A stretch of 38,569 nucleotides of DNA from CPC320 sp002684375 (GTDB taxonomy: Bacteria > Pseudomonadota > Alphaproteobacteria > Rhodobacterales > Rhodobacteraceae): contig CBFIHZ010000034.1 of assembly GCA_965662545.1 (NCBI GenBank), forward strand, positions 1-38,569, written 5' to 3'. Within the stretch, counting starts at the first letter, position 1, and the number at the start of each line of letters is the position of its first letter. Shown one piece after another: positions 16,691 through 24,932 of the stretch. The notes beneath the pieces were generated by a model that did no database searches, had not been told where the DNA came from, and was given only the letters and a program-made list of their open reading frames with translations. Made by a program: the position numbers and the translations under genes.

Positions 16691-17572
16691 GTGGCGGCAG
16701 CATCTGAAAAACGCTCAGTTGGATTGCGCCTGTTTCTAAACAGCTTTGTTGTTGTTTGGCTGATCATCGCCGCATTTCCGTTTTTGTGGACGCTCTGGGG
16801 ATCTTTTAAGGTTGAGCTGGATTTCTTTTCCATCGCCGACTGGACCAACGCGTTGACAGGTCACAGAACACAAGAAGTCTACAACAGTCCTTTCACCGGC
16901 ACCGGCTATCACGGGGCTTGGGTCCAAGAGGAGTTTTGGCGCGCCGTTATCAATACCACAATCGTCTGTTTCTGCGTGGTTTGTACATCACTTACAATCG
17001 GCACTTTGGGCGGATATGCGCTGTCGCGGTCGGGCTATCGATATACGTTCTGGCTGTTGATCACAGCGTTGATTTTTCGTGCCATACCGCCAATCACCTT
17101 GGTATCTGGCTATATGCTTCCACTGTTTGAATGGAACTTATGGGGTATTCTGCCCACCTCGATTGTGGTTCTGGTGGCGATCAATCAACCGTTTACGCTG
17201 TGGATGCTACACTCGTTTTTTCAAAACATCCCCAAAGATTTGGACGAGTCGGCCAAAGTCGATGGCTGCACCCAGTTTGAAGCCTTCCGCTTTGTAATTA
17301 TCCCGGTGATGTGGCCGGGCGTCATCACCACCGGACTGTTCAGCTTTCTGCTTGCCTATAATGATTTTGCCGTCACCTCGATGCTGCTTGCGGAAGAAAA
17401 CCGCACAATGATTCCAGAAATCGCCGCTTTTCTTGGCACCACCTATACCGAAGGTAACGTGATGTTTGCCGTGTCTGCTGTGGTCTCTGCGACGGCACCA
17501 CTGTTTGTTCTGGTTCTGCTGTTCCAACGTCAGATTGTCTCTGGGCTGACTGCTGGAGCCGTGAAAGGATAA
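16691..17572 (+). CDS. ABC transporter permease, second (MalG/UgpE type)
   Basis: A 293-residue permease, GTG start, 3 bp after the previous stop. TM1 is FVVVWLIIAAFPFLWTLW (about residues 17-34), and further segments lie at about 90-115, 120-140, 155-175, 205-230 and 255-280. The EAA loop reads DESAKVDGCTQFEAFRFVII. A periplasmic insert of about 45 residues (after VELDFFSIADW) separates TM1 from TM2, echoing the longer insert in the partner permease. Together they form the channel of the importer. Confidence 0.92.
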   Translation: MAAASEKRSVGLRLFLNSFVVVWLIIAAFPFLWTLWGSFKVELDFFSIADWTNALTGHRTQEVYNSPFTGTGYHGAWVQEEFWRAVINTTIVCFCVVCTSLTIGTLGGYALSRSGYRYTFWLLITALIFRAIPPITLVSGYMLPLFEWNLWGILPTSIVVLVAINQPFTLWMLHSFFQNIPKDLDESAKVDGCTQFEAFRFVIIPVMWPGVITTGLFSFLLAYNDFAVTSMLLAEENRTMIPEIAAFLGTTYTEGNVMFAVSAVVSATAPLFVLVLLFQRQIVSGLTAGAVKG

Positions 17573-17577
17573 AAGTG

Positions 17578-18117
17578 ATGAAAGGCTCCCGCCCCGAACA
17601 AGCCGTTCTGACCCGCGACACCGATCTGTCCAAGACCGAGGCGACCCGCCGTGTGATTGAAGGTATGGTCGACGGACTCAACGATCACCGGATCGACGAT
17701 ATCGGCACGTTTTTTAAGGATAGCTTTCGGTGGATGGGCAATCAGGGCTGCGGCACCAAAACCGGTTTGAAAGAGTTCCAGGACAATTGGCAACGGCCGT
17801 TTCAGGCCGCGTTTTCCGATAAGGTCTGCATCGACGAAGCCCGGCTCTATATGGGCGAATGGGCAGCAGCATTTGGCCGCCAAGAGGCCACCCACAGCGG
17901 TGCGTTTCTGGGCATCCCCGCGACTGGCAAGCGGGTCGAAATCCGCTACATGGACTTCTGGAAAGTCGTTGATGGCAAGATTGTCGACAATTGGGTGAAT
18001 GTTGATTTTGCCCATGTCGCCGCCCAATTGGGCGTCGATCTGTTTGATGGGCAGGGCTGGGAAGCATATGACAAAGGCCTCAAGCCCGCGCCTCGACCTG
18101 ATAAGAAAGAGAGCTAA
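17578..18117 (+). CDS. Single-domain SnoaL/NTF2-fold protein (copy B)
   Basis: A 179-residue protein with one SnoaL-like domain (about residues 20-150). It carries the blocks shared with the second domains of the other copies: FRWMGNQGCG, FQDNWQRPF, THSGAFLGIPATGKRVEIR, YMDFWKVVDGKIVDNWVN, then HVAAQLG. GIPATGK followed by MDFW is typical of the SnoaL/ester-cyclase family. The ATG at 17578 directly follows an in-frame GTG at 17575, so the start may be 3 bp earlier. It sits 5 bp after the permease stop and 3 bp before the dehydrogenase, so it is certainly co-transcribed. The substrate is unknown; a role on the imported compound is inferred from position. Confidence 0.87.
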   Translation: MKGSRPEQAVLTRDTDLSKTEATRRVIEGMVDGLNDHRIDDIGTFFKDSFRWMGNQGCGTKTGLKEFQDNWQRPFQAAFSDKVCIDEARLYMGEWAAAFGRQEATHSGAFLGIPATGKRVEIRYMDFWKVVDGKIVDNWVNVDFAHVAAQLGVDLFDGQGWEAYDKGLKPAPRPDKKES

Positions 18118-18120
18118 GAC

Positions 18121-19455
18121 ATGAGCATTACCTATCTCAAGCGCGGCAAACCCGACGTGGAACGGGCGGAAGATGACGCCAAAACCCGTCAGGTCGTCGA
18201 GGCCACACTGGCCGATGTCGCCGCGAATGGCGACGCCGCCGTGCGCGCCCTGTCAGAAAAGTTTGATGGCTATTCCCCAACCACATTTCGCCTGACAGAG
18301 GCCGAGATTGCCGATCTGATCGCCCAGCTGACGCCCCGCGAACTGGCCGACATCAAATTTGCTCAGGAACAAGTCCGCAACTTCGCCCAAGCCCAGCGCG
18401 ATTCGATGCTGGATATCGAGGTGGAGACACTGCCCGGTGTGATATTGGGTCATAAGAACATCCCGGTACAATCTGTTGGTTGCTATGTACCGGGCGGCAA
18501 ATTTCCTATGGTGGCATCGGCGCATATGTCGGTGGCCACTGCTAGCGTGGCTGGTGTTCCGCGGATTATCGCCAGCACCCCACCCTTTCAAGGAAAGCCA
18601 AACCCGGGCGTGATCGCGGCGATGCATTTCGGAGGGGCGCATGAGATCTATGTGCTGGGTGGCATTCAAGGTGTGGCCGCAATGGCACTGGGCACCGAAA
18701 CAATTGAAGCGGTGCATATGTTGGTAGGTCCCGGCAATGCTTTCGTTGCCGAAGCCAAACGCCAGCTCTTCGGCCGTGTCGGCATTGATCTGTTCGCAGG
18801 TCCGACCGAAACGATGATCATTGCCGATGAGACCGTCGATGCCGAGCTCTGCGCCACCGATCTATTGGGGCAGGCCGAACATGGGTATAATTCCCCTGCG
18901 GTACTGGTCACCAACAGTGCCAAGCTGGCCCATGAAACTCTGGCTGAAATTGATCGTATTCTCGACATACTGCCCACAGCCGAGACCGCCCGCGCCAGTT
19001 GGCGGGATTATGGTGAGGTGATCGTCTGTGACAGCTATGATGAAATGCGCACTGTGGCCGATGATATCGCCTCTGAACATGTGCAGGTGATGACCGACCG
19101 TGATGATTGGTTTCTTGAACACATGACCTGCTATGGAGCGCTGTTTCTTGGGGCCCGCACCAATGTCGCCAATGGCGACAAGGTCATCGGCACCAACCAC
19201 ACATTGCCCACCAAAAAGGCCGGCCGCTATACCGGGGGGCTTTGGGTTGGCAAGTTTCTAAAAACCCACAGCTATCAAAAGATCACCACAGATGAGGCAG
19301 CCGCCAGCATCGGTGCCTATGGATCGCGCCTTTGCATGCTTGAGGGCTTTGTCGGCCATGCTGAACAATGCAACATCAGGGTGCGGCGCTATGGCGGGCA
19401 AAATATTCCCTATGGTGCAGCCGCCCCACATCTCGACGATATAGCGGAAGGCTGA
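18121..19455 (+). CDS. Histidinol dehydrogenase-family zinc alcohol dehydrogenase, sulfopropanediol dehydrogenase (HpsN)-like
   Basis: A 444-residue member of the HisD superfamily. Zinc ligands line up with HisD: Gln251, His254 (LLGQAEHG), Asp353 and His413. The catalytic Glu319-His320 pair is kept (IASEHVQ). The segments FAGPTETMIIADETVDAEL and GRYTGGLWVGKFLKTHSYQ resemble the HpsN branch, which oxidises (R)-2,3-dihydroxypropane-1-sulfonate to sulfolactate with NAD, more than true HisD. No his operon gene is nearby. The gene lies inside a transporter operon, so it probably performs a four-electron alcohol-to-acid oxidation of the imported substrate or an intermediate. DHPS itself is possible, but no sulfolactate or sulfonate lyase genes are seen in this window. 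Confidence 0.88.
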   Translation: MSITYLKRGKPDVERAEDDAKTRQVVEATLADVAANGDAAVRALSEKFDGYSPTTFRLTEAEIADLIAQLTPRELADIKFAQEQVRNFAQAQRDSMLDIEVETLPGVILGHKNIPVQSVGCYVPGGKFPMVASAHMSVATASVAGVPRIIASTPPFQGKPNPGVIAAMHFGGAHEIYVLGGIQGVAAMALGTETIEAVHMLVGPGNAFVAEAKRQLFGRVGIDLFAGPTETMIIADETVDAELCATDLLGQAEHGYNSPAVLVTNSAKLAHETLAEIDRILDILPTAETARASWRDYGEVIVCDSYDEMRTVADDIASEHVQVMTDRDDWFLEHMTCYGALFLGARTNVANGDKVIGTNHTLPTKKAGRYTGGLWVGKFLKTHSYQKITTDEAAASIGAYGSRLCMLEGFVGHAEQCNIRVRRYGGQNIPYGAAAPHLDDIAEG

Positions 19456-19462
19456 GTTTAGG

Positions 19463-20497
19463 GTGGACACACAGGCAAACAAAGAACAGATATTGGCGTT
19501 CTGGAGCGCCCTAGATGCGGCTAAGTCCGATGATATCGCCTCAGTATGCCGCGCGCATCTGGCGCCCGACTTTATCTGGCGAGGTCCTGCCCCGCTGTCG
19601 CTAAAAACCGGTCCTAAAGCAGTTGCCGACAGCTTTTGGCACCCCCTTAAACAGGCGATTCCAGACCTGAAGCGTGAAATCCATATGATCTTTGGCGGCC
19701 AATCCTCGGGGCGGGTTGATGGTGGGCCAGACGGTGAAAACTGGGTCTGTGGTACTGGATATCTGACCGGACAGGCCCGTGGTGAATTTCTCGACATACC
19801 GGCAACACAGCGACGCTTGCAGCTGCGCTGGGGCGCATTTTACAAGCTGCGGCAAGGCCAGATCGTCGAAAGCCAGATGCTGATTGATTTTGTTGACTGG
19901 TTTGAGCAGATCGGGCTGCCGGTCCTGCCAAAATCACGCGGCACCTCGCATGTCTATCCGCCACCAACCGCCTTTGACGGGGTCATCGCTCATCCGCAGG
20001 ACCCAGTTCAAACTGCCGAGACGCTGCAATTGGGCCGCCAGCTTCTTTATGGTGGTCTGAACCGGTATGATGCCACAGGGCTGTCCAGCATGGGCATGGC
20101 AGGTTTTTTTCACCCCAATATCAAATGGTATGGGCCCGGCGGAATTGGCGCCTGCTTTAGTCTGGCCGAGTTTGAGACGCTGCATCAACAGCCATGGCTC
20201 GCGGCTTTTCCAGACCGAAAGGTACAGGACTTAGATGCACTCATCGCCGAGGGCAGTCTGCTCGGAGCGGCGGGCGTCGCAGGCGTACGCGCCACCCATT
20301 CAGGCGCTTATCTCACCGCGCCGGCCAGCGGCAAGCCAGTTCAGATCAGCGGCTTGGATTTTTGGCTGCGACACAAAGATAAATTCACCGAAAACTGGGT
20401 TTTTGTCGATATGATTGATCTGTTCGCCCAAATGGGACAGGATTTGTTCACCCGATTGCACAGCCGCACGCAAACTGGCTTAGGGCCCGCGCAATGA
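19463..20497 (+). CDS. Tandem SnoaL/NTF2-fold protein (copy C)
   Basis: A 344-residue protein with two SnoaL-like domains (about residues 8-150 and 185-335). Domain 1 has FIWRGPAPLSLKTGPKAV and LDIPATQRRLQLRWGAFYKL. Domain 2 has FFHPNIKWYGPGGIGACF, THSGAYLTAPASGKPVQISG, LDFWLRHKDKFTENWVFVD and LFAQMGQDL, closely matching domain 2 of copies A and D. GTG start, 7 bp after the dehydrogenase stop; the end overlaps copy D by 4 bp (ATGA), so translation is coupled. No signal peptide. Enzymatic function is inferred from the fold only. Confidence 0.84.
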   Translation: MDTQANKEQILAFWSALDAAKSDDIASVCRAHLAPDFIWRGPAPLSLKTGPKAVADSFWHPLKQAIPDLKREIHMIFGGQSSGRVDGGPDGENWVCGTGYLTGQARGEFLDIPATQRRLQLRWGAFYKLRQGQIVESQMLIDFVDWFEQIGLPVLPKSRGTSHVYPPPTAFDGVIAHPQDPVQTAETLQLGRQLLYGGLNRYDATGLSSMGMAGFFHPNIKWYGPGGIGACFSLAEFETLHQQPWLAAFPDRKVQDLDALIAEGSLLGAAGVAGVRATHSGAYLTAPASGKPVQISGLDFWLRHKDKFTENWVFVDMIDLFAQMGQDLFTRLHSRTQTGLGPAQ

Positions 20498-21555
20498 CCC
20501 CACAAACCGCCAGTCTTGCACAGCAGAACAAAGCCCGCCTCGCGCCGTTACGGGCGGCGATGTATGATTTTTCCCAAGCGGGTGTGCGCGCCGCGTTGAG
20601 GGCAATCAGCAGCCCCGACGCCGTGTTTCATGCCTGCCACCCATTTGGTGACCTGCGCGGCGCAGAGGCGTTTTATAACACGCTGTATGGGCCGCTGTTT
20701 GCCGCAGTGCCCGATTTGGAGCGACGCGATTATATTGTGACCGCAGGGGCCACCGCCGAGGGAGCCAGTTGGGTGGGCTGCGCCGGATATTACACGGGCC
20801 GTTTCACCGCCCCATGGCTGGATATCCCCCCCACCGGCCATGTTATGCATATGCGCTTTCACGAGTTTTACCGGTTTGAGGGCGGCCAATTGGTCGAAAT
20901 GCACTGTCTATGGGACCTGCCTGAGGTGATGATGCAGGCCAACGCCTGGCCACTTTCGTCCTCCTTGGGACGCGAGTGGCACGTTCCCGGCCCGGCCACG
21001 CAAGACGGGCTGATAACAGGCCTCTATGACGAGGCGACCAGCCGTGCCAGCTGTGATCTGGTGATGCAGGCACTGGTTTTCATGAAAAAATATCCCGTGC
21101 AGGGCGGCCCTGAAGTCATGGAGATGCCACGCTTTTGGCATCCCAATTTTAACTGGTACGGGCCGGCCGGTATCGGCAGCGCGCGCGGGATAAAAGGGTT
21201 TCGCGATTGGCATCAAATTCCGTTTATCGCCGCCATGCCGGATCGGGGCCTTTACCCAAAGGAGACCTCGGCACATTTTTTCGCCGAAGGACCCTATGTT
21301 GCGGTGACGGGTTGGCCAAATATGGCGCAGACAATCAGCCAGGCAGGTTGGCTGGGAATTGCACCTGGGAACACCAAGATTACCCTGCGCAGTCTGGATT
21401 TCTGGCGCGTCGAGGCCGGAAAAATTCGTGAAAACTGGGTTTTGGTGGACCTGTTGCACGTCTATGATCAAATTGGCGTCGATGCGCTTGCCAGAATGCG
21501 GGAATTTAATAAATCCCGGACAGGGTTTGATCCTGACACCGGTCAGGCGTTGTGA
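20494..21555 (+). CDS. Tandem SnoaL/NTF2-fold protein (copy D)
   Basis: A 353-residue protein with two SnoaL-like domains (about residues 20-160 and 190-340). Domain 1 shares HPFGDLRGAEAF, PDLERRDYI and the linker block SSSLGREWHVPGPATQDG with copy A. Domain 2 reads FWHPNFNWYGPAGIGSARG, FRDWHQIPFI, SLDFWRVEAGKIRENWVLVD and HVYDQIGVDALARM. It is therefore the plus-strand counterpart of copy A, which lies at the other end of the importer genes. The ATG overlaps the copy C stop. Function unknown beyond SnoaL-fold enzyme. Confidence 0.85.
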   Translation: MTPQTASLAQQNKARLAPLRAAMYDFSQAGVRAALRAISSPDAVFHACHPFGDLRGAEAFYNTLYGPLFAAVPDLERRDYIVTAGATAEGASWVGCAGYYTGRFTAPWLDIPPTGHVMHMRFHEFYRFEGGQLVEMHCLWDLPEVMMQANAWPLSSSLGREWHVPGPATQDGLITGLYDEATSRASCDLVMQALVFMKKYPVQGGPEVMEMPRFWHPNFNWYGPAGIGSARGIKGFRDWHQIPFIAAMPDRGLYPKETSAHFFAEGPYVAVTGWPNMAQTISQAGWLGIAPGNTKITLRSLDFWRVEAGKIRENWVLVDLLHVYDQIGVDALARMREFNKSRTGFDPDTGQAL

Positions 21556-21622
21556 TGCCGGACATCACATCACAAACCAAAGAGCCTGTTAAGACTGGCG
21601 CATGCAACCAAAGGGTCCTGCG

Positions 21623-22639
21623 ATGAAAGGTGACAAAGTAACCTCTACTCAAGTCGCAGAGCGCGCCGGCGTCTCACAAGCGGCAGTCAGCCGAGTTTTT
21701 ACCCCCGGGGCCTCGGCCTCGTTAAAAATAACCGATAAAGTACGCAGGGCCGCAACCGAGTTGGGCTATCGGCCAAATGTTCTGGCGCGCTCTCTAATCA
21801 CTGGCAAGAGCCACATTATCGGACTGGTTGTGGCCTATCTGGAAAACCAATTCTATCCCGAAGCGATTGAAAAACTCTCAAAAACGCTGCAAATACATGG
21901 CTATCATGTTTTGGTTTTTATGGCCTCGAACGACGAAAAGGCCAATCAAAGCGTAATCGACGAATTGCTCGACTATCAGGTTGACGGCATCATCACAGCC
22001 TCGGTTAGCATGTCGAACGCGCTGACCGCGCGCTGCGAGGCGGCGGGTATTCCGATCATTCTCTTCAACCGGCTTCAGGATGACGCGCGGCTCTCGGGCG
22101 TCAGTTCAGATAATTTTCGCGGTGGCTATAAACTGGCCGAATTTTTGATCCAGGCTGGGCACCAGCGGATCGCGCATATCGCCGGATGGAAAGGGGCCTC
22201 GACCCAACGTGATCGAGAGGCAGGATTTATGAGCGGTCTGGCGGCACATAATATGGCACTTTTTGACAGAACGGAGGGTAATTTCCATTACGAGCAAGCC
22301 CAACAGGCCGCGCGGGATTTGTTTGCCAAACAAGACCAGCCCGATGCGGTATTTGTCGCCAATGATCACATGGCGTTTGCGGCGATGGATGTGGTGCGGT
22401 TTGAACTTGGATTGCGCATTCCTGAAGATGTCTCATTTGTCGGCTATGATGACGTCGCTCTGGCCGCATGGCCCAGCTATGACCTGACCACCGTACGCCA
22501 GCCGGCCAACCGTATGGTCACTGAGACGGTCCAGATGCTTCTGGCCCGGATCGACAACCCCGACGCCGAACCCCGACGCGTCTCAATCGACGGGCCGCTG
22601 ATTATCCGCGGCTCTGCCAAGCAGCCAGAGGGAGCATAA
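21623..22639 (+). CDS. LacI-family transcriptional regulator
   Basis: A LacI/PurR-type regulator. The N-terminal helix-turn-helix VTSTQVAERAGVSQAAVSRVF is followed by the hinge LGYRPNVLARSLITGKS and then a periplasmic-binding-protein-like effector domain. That domain shows IIGLVVAYLENQFYPE, DGIITASVSM, GVSSDNFRGGYKLAEFLIQAG, HRRIAHIAG-type sequence, PDAVFVANDHMAFAAMDV and ISFVGYDD-type sequence. It most likely controls the operon in which it lies, with a substrate or intermediate as effector. The ATG at 21623 follows AAAGGG at 7-bp spacing; an in-frame ATG at 21602 is an alternative. The gene sits between copy D and copy E with a 1-bp gap to the latter. Confidence 0.93.
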   Translation: MKGDKVTSTQVAERAGVSQAAVSRVFTPGASASLKITDKVRRAATELGYRPNVLARSLITGKSHIIGLVVAYLENQFYPEAIEKLSKTLQIHGYHVLVFMASNDEKANQSVIDELLDYQVDGIITASVSMSNALTARCEAAGIPIILFNRLQDDARLSGVSSDNFRGGYKLAEFLIQAGHQRIAHIAGWKGASTQRDREAGFMSGLAAHNMALFDRTEGNFHYEQAQQAARDLFAKQDQPDAVFVANDHMAFAAMDVVRFELGLRIPEDVSFVGYDDVALAAWPSYDLTTVRQPANRMVTETVQMLLARIDNPDAEPRRVSIDGPLIIRGSAKQPEGA

Positions 22640-22640
22640 A

Positions 22641-23609
22641 ATGCAGGGATTTGACCCCAAGTTCAAAGATTTTCCTGACTATATCATCGGCATCACCAAA
22701 GAAATTTGGGAAGACCGCGGCCTTGCCACGCTGCACGAATACTATGCCAAGGATATCGTCGTGCGGATGCCCAGCGGGGTCTCAACCGGCAATCAGGGCG
22801 TGATCGGCGCAACGATGGCAACTCTGGCTGAATTTCCCGATCGCAAACTGCTGGGCGAAGATGTGATCTGGTCCGGAACCCCCGAGACCGGCATGCTGAG
22901 TTCGCACCGCATCCTATCCACGGCAACCCACCTTGGTGATGGCGGCTTTGGCGCGGCCACCGGCAAGCCTCTGGTTTACCGGATCATTGCCGACTGCCAC
23001 GCCCGCAATAACGCGATTGATGATGAATGGCTGGTACGCGACCAAGGCGCGATCGTGCGACAAATGGGATGGGATGCAAAAGCCTATGCAGCAGACCTGA
23101 TTGCCCGCGAGGGCGGCCCTGCGGCCGCCGTTAAACCACTGTGCCCCGAAATCGATATCGAGGGGCCCTATAAGGGTCGGGGCAACGACAATAAATGGGG
23201 CGCGAAATACGCTGCCATCCTGCAACAAATTATGACGGCCGATCTGTCGGTTATTCCCATCGAATATGATCGGGCAGTGCAGTGCGAATACCCAGGCGGG
23301 ATCACCGCCTATGGACCGGATGCGGCCGACCGGTTTTGGATGGCGCTGCGCGCCGCGCTGCCCAATGCTACCTTTCAAATTGATCACCAGATTGGCCGTG
23401 AAGATGCCATGATGCCCCCCCGTGCCGCGCTGCGTTGGAGCCTGAGCGGCACCCATGATGGCTGGGGAATGTTTGGTCCCCCCACTGGGGCAAAAATTTA
23501 CCTTCTGGGCATATGCCACGCCGAGTTCGGGCCTCGGGGTCTGCGGCGCGAATACGCCCTATTCGATGAAACCTCGGTGTGGAAGCAGATTTTGCTGCAC
23601 ACCGGATGA
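22641..23609 (+). CDS. Tandem SnoaL/NTF2-fold protein (copy E), divergent member
   Basis: A 322-residue protein with two NTF2-like domains (about residues 10-150 and 185-315). Domain 1 shows YYAKDIVVRMPSGVSTGNQG, ATMATLAEFPDRKLLGEDVI and RIIADCHARNNAIDDEWLV. Domain 2 shows PGGITAYGPDAADRFWMALR, ALRWSLSGTHDGWGMFGPP and TGAKIYLLGICHAEF. It lacks the MDFW...ENWV block of copies A-D and is clearly the most distant, so it may have a different reaction. It starts 1 bp after the LacI gene, with the ribosome site GGGAG inside that gene's end. Substrate unknown. Confidence 0.8.
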   Translation: MQGFDPKFKDFPDYIIGITKEIWEDRGLATLHEYYAKDIVVRMPSGVSTGNQGVIGATMATLAEFPDRKLLGEDVIWSGTPETGMLSSHRILSTATHLGDGGFGAATGKPLVYRIIADCHARNNAIDDEWLVRDQGAIVRQMGWDAKAYAADLIAREGGPAAAVKPLCPEIDIEGPYKGRGNDNKWGAKYAAILQQIMTADLSVIPIEYDRAVQCEYPGGITAYGPDAADRFWMALRAALPNATFQIDHQIGREDAMMPPRAALRWSLSGTHDGWGMFGPPTGAKIYLLGICHAEFGPRGLRREYALFDETSVWKQILLHTG

Positions 23610-23699
23610 CGCAATCGTCATAAAGGACCGCGCGGCGGCGCGCGACTAAGAGAGAGACCGCAATGAACAATTACGAGACACATCACAGGAGCGCAGGCC

Positions 23700-24833
23700 A
23701 TGTCTGAAATCGCCACCACCCATGTCGGGTCTTTGCCACGCACGCAGGACGTCGTCGACTTTATTTTTGCCCGCGAACGTGAGGAATCGTTTGATCCGGC
23801 TGATTTTGACCAGACAATGCGCGCAGCCGTCGCCAGAACCGTGGCCAAACAGGTGGCGGCTGGCATTGATATCGTCAGCGACGGCGAAACGTCTAAAATA
23901 TCCTATGCGACCTATGTGAAAGACCGCTATACGGGCTTTTCCGGCGACAGTCCGCGCAATGCCCCCGCCGATTTAAAAATGTTCCCCGGCTTTTTGCAGC
24001 GGCTCGCCGACGATGGCGGCACACCGCAATACGCCCGCCCGATGTGCACCGGAGACGTACGCTCCAAAGGGCAGGGAGAATTGGGAAAGGACATTGCCAA
24101 CCTGCAGGCGGCGATGGCGCAACACGGCGCCAAACGTGGCTTTATGAACGCCGCCTCGCCGGGGGTGATTTCACTGTTTTTACAAAATGATTTCTATTCC
24201 ACGCGCGAAGCCTATCTGGCAGCGCTGGCCGATGCGATGCGCGATGAATATGAGGCCATTGTCAACGCCGGCCTTGATCTGCAACTCGATTGCCCCGATC
24301 TGGCATTATCGCGCCACATGCTTTTTACAGATCTCAGCGATGCAGAATTTGTCAAAATTGCCGACAGCCACGTCGAGGCGCTGAACCACGCGTTAGAAAA
24401 TATTCCCGCTGAAAAAGTCAGGCTACATATCTGCTGGGGCAACTATGAGGGGCCGCACTGCTGCGATATTCCAATGGACACCATGTTTTCGACCCTGATG
24501 CGCGCCAAACCAAGCTATGTGTTGTTTGAAACATCGAACCCGCGCCATGGACATGAATGGACCACATTCCGCGACCGCAAGGCCGAAATACCAGATACGA
24601 AAATACTGGTGCCCGGGGTGGTGGACACGACGACAAATTTCGTCGAGCATCCAGAACTGGTGGCGCAGCGGATCGAGCGCTTTGTCGATATTGTTGGAAC
24701 GGAGCGGGTGATTGCCGGATCGGATTGCGGATTTGGGACATTTGCCGGCTTTGGCGCCGTTGATCCCGATATCGCATATGCCAAATTAGGCGCACTTTCA
24801 GAAGGCGCCGCACTGGTCAACAACCGCCTGTGA
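23700..24833 (+). CDS. MetE-core family zinc methyl/alkyl-transferase (cobalamin-independent methionine synthase II / epoxyalkane:CoM transferase-like)
   Basis: A 377-residue protein corresponding to the C-terminal catalytic barrel of MetE alone, the size of epoxyalkane:coenzyme M transferases and core-MetE proteins. It starts ATTHVGSLPRTQDVV, as usual for the family. The zinc site is visible as His243-x-Cys245 (LHICWGNYEGPHCCD) with the distal Cys343 in GSDCGFG. GIDIVSDGETSKISYATYV is the substrate-side loop. Such enzymes activate a thiol on zinc for methyl or alkyl transfer, or use it in the reverse direction. True methionine synthesis is unlikely without the N-terminal half, though core-MetE exists. 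Start ATG has the ribosome site CAGGAG. It ends the importer operon, 90 bp after copy E. Confidence 0.87.
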   Translation: MSEIATTHVGSLPRTQDVVDFIFAREREESFDPADFDQTMRAAVARTVAKQVAAGIDIVSDGETSKISYATYVKDRYTGFSGDSPRNAPADLKMFPGFLQRLADDGGTPQYARPMCTGDVRSKGQGELGKDIANLQAAMAQHGAKRGFMNAASPGVISLFLQNDFYSTREAYLAALADAMRDEYEAIVNAGLDLQLDCPDLALSRHMLFTDLSDAEFVKIADSHVEALNHALENIPAEKVRLHICWGNYEGPHCCDIPMDTMFSTLMRAKPSYVLFETSNPRHGHEWTTFRDRKAEIPDTKILVPGVVDTTTNFVEHPELVAQRIERFVDIVGTERVIAGSDCGFGTFAGFGAVDPDIAYAKLGALSEGAALVNNRL

Positions 24834-24932
24834 CAGATCACCCGTTTTACACTGTTGCGCTTTGGAGTAGTCTCACATGTAATCGGGCAGATACCCGCGC
24901 CCATCCGTCCTGTGTTTCAAAGGCTTATCAGC

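Noticed and set aside
18121..19455. Annotation as histidine-biosynthetic hisD
   Set aside because: No his genes nearby, and the substrate-side segments (GPTET, GLWVGKFLKT) match the HpsN-like branch rather than HisD.
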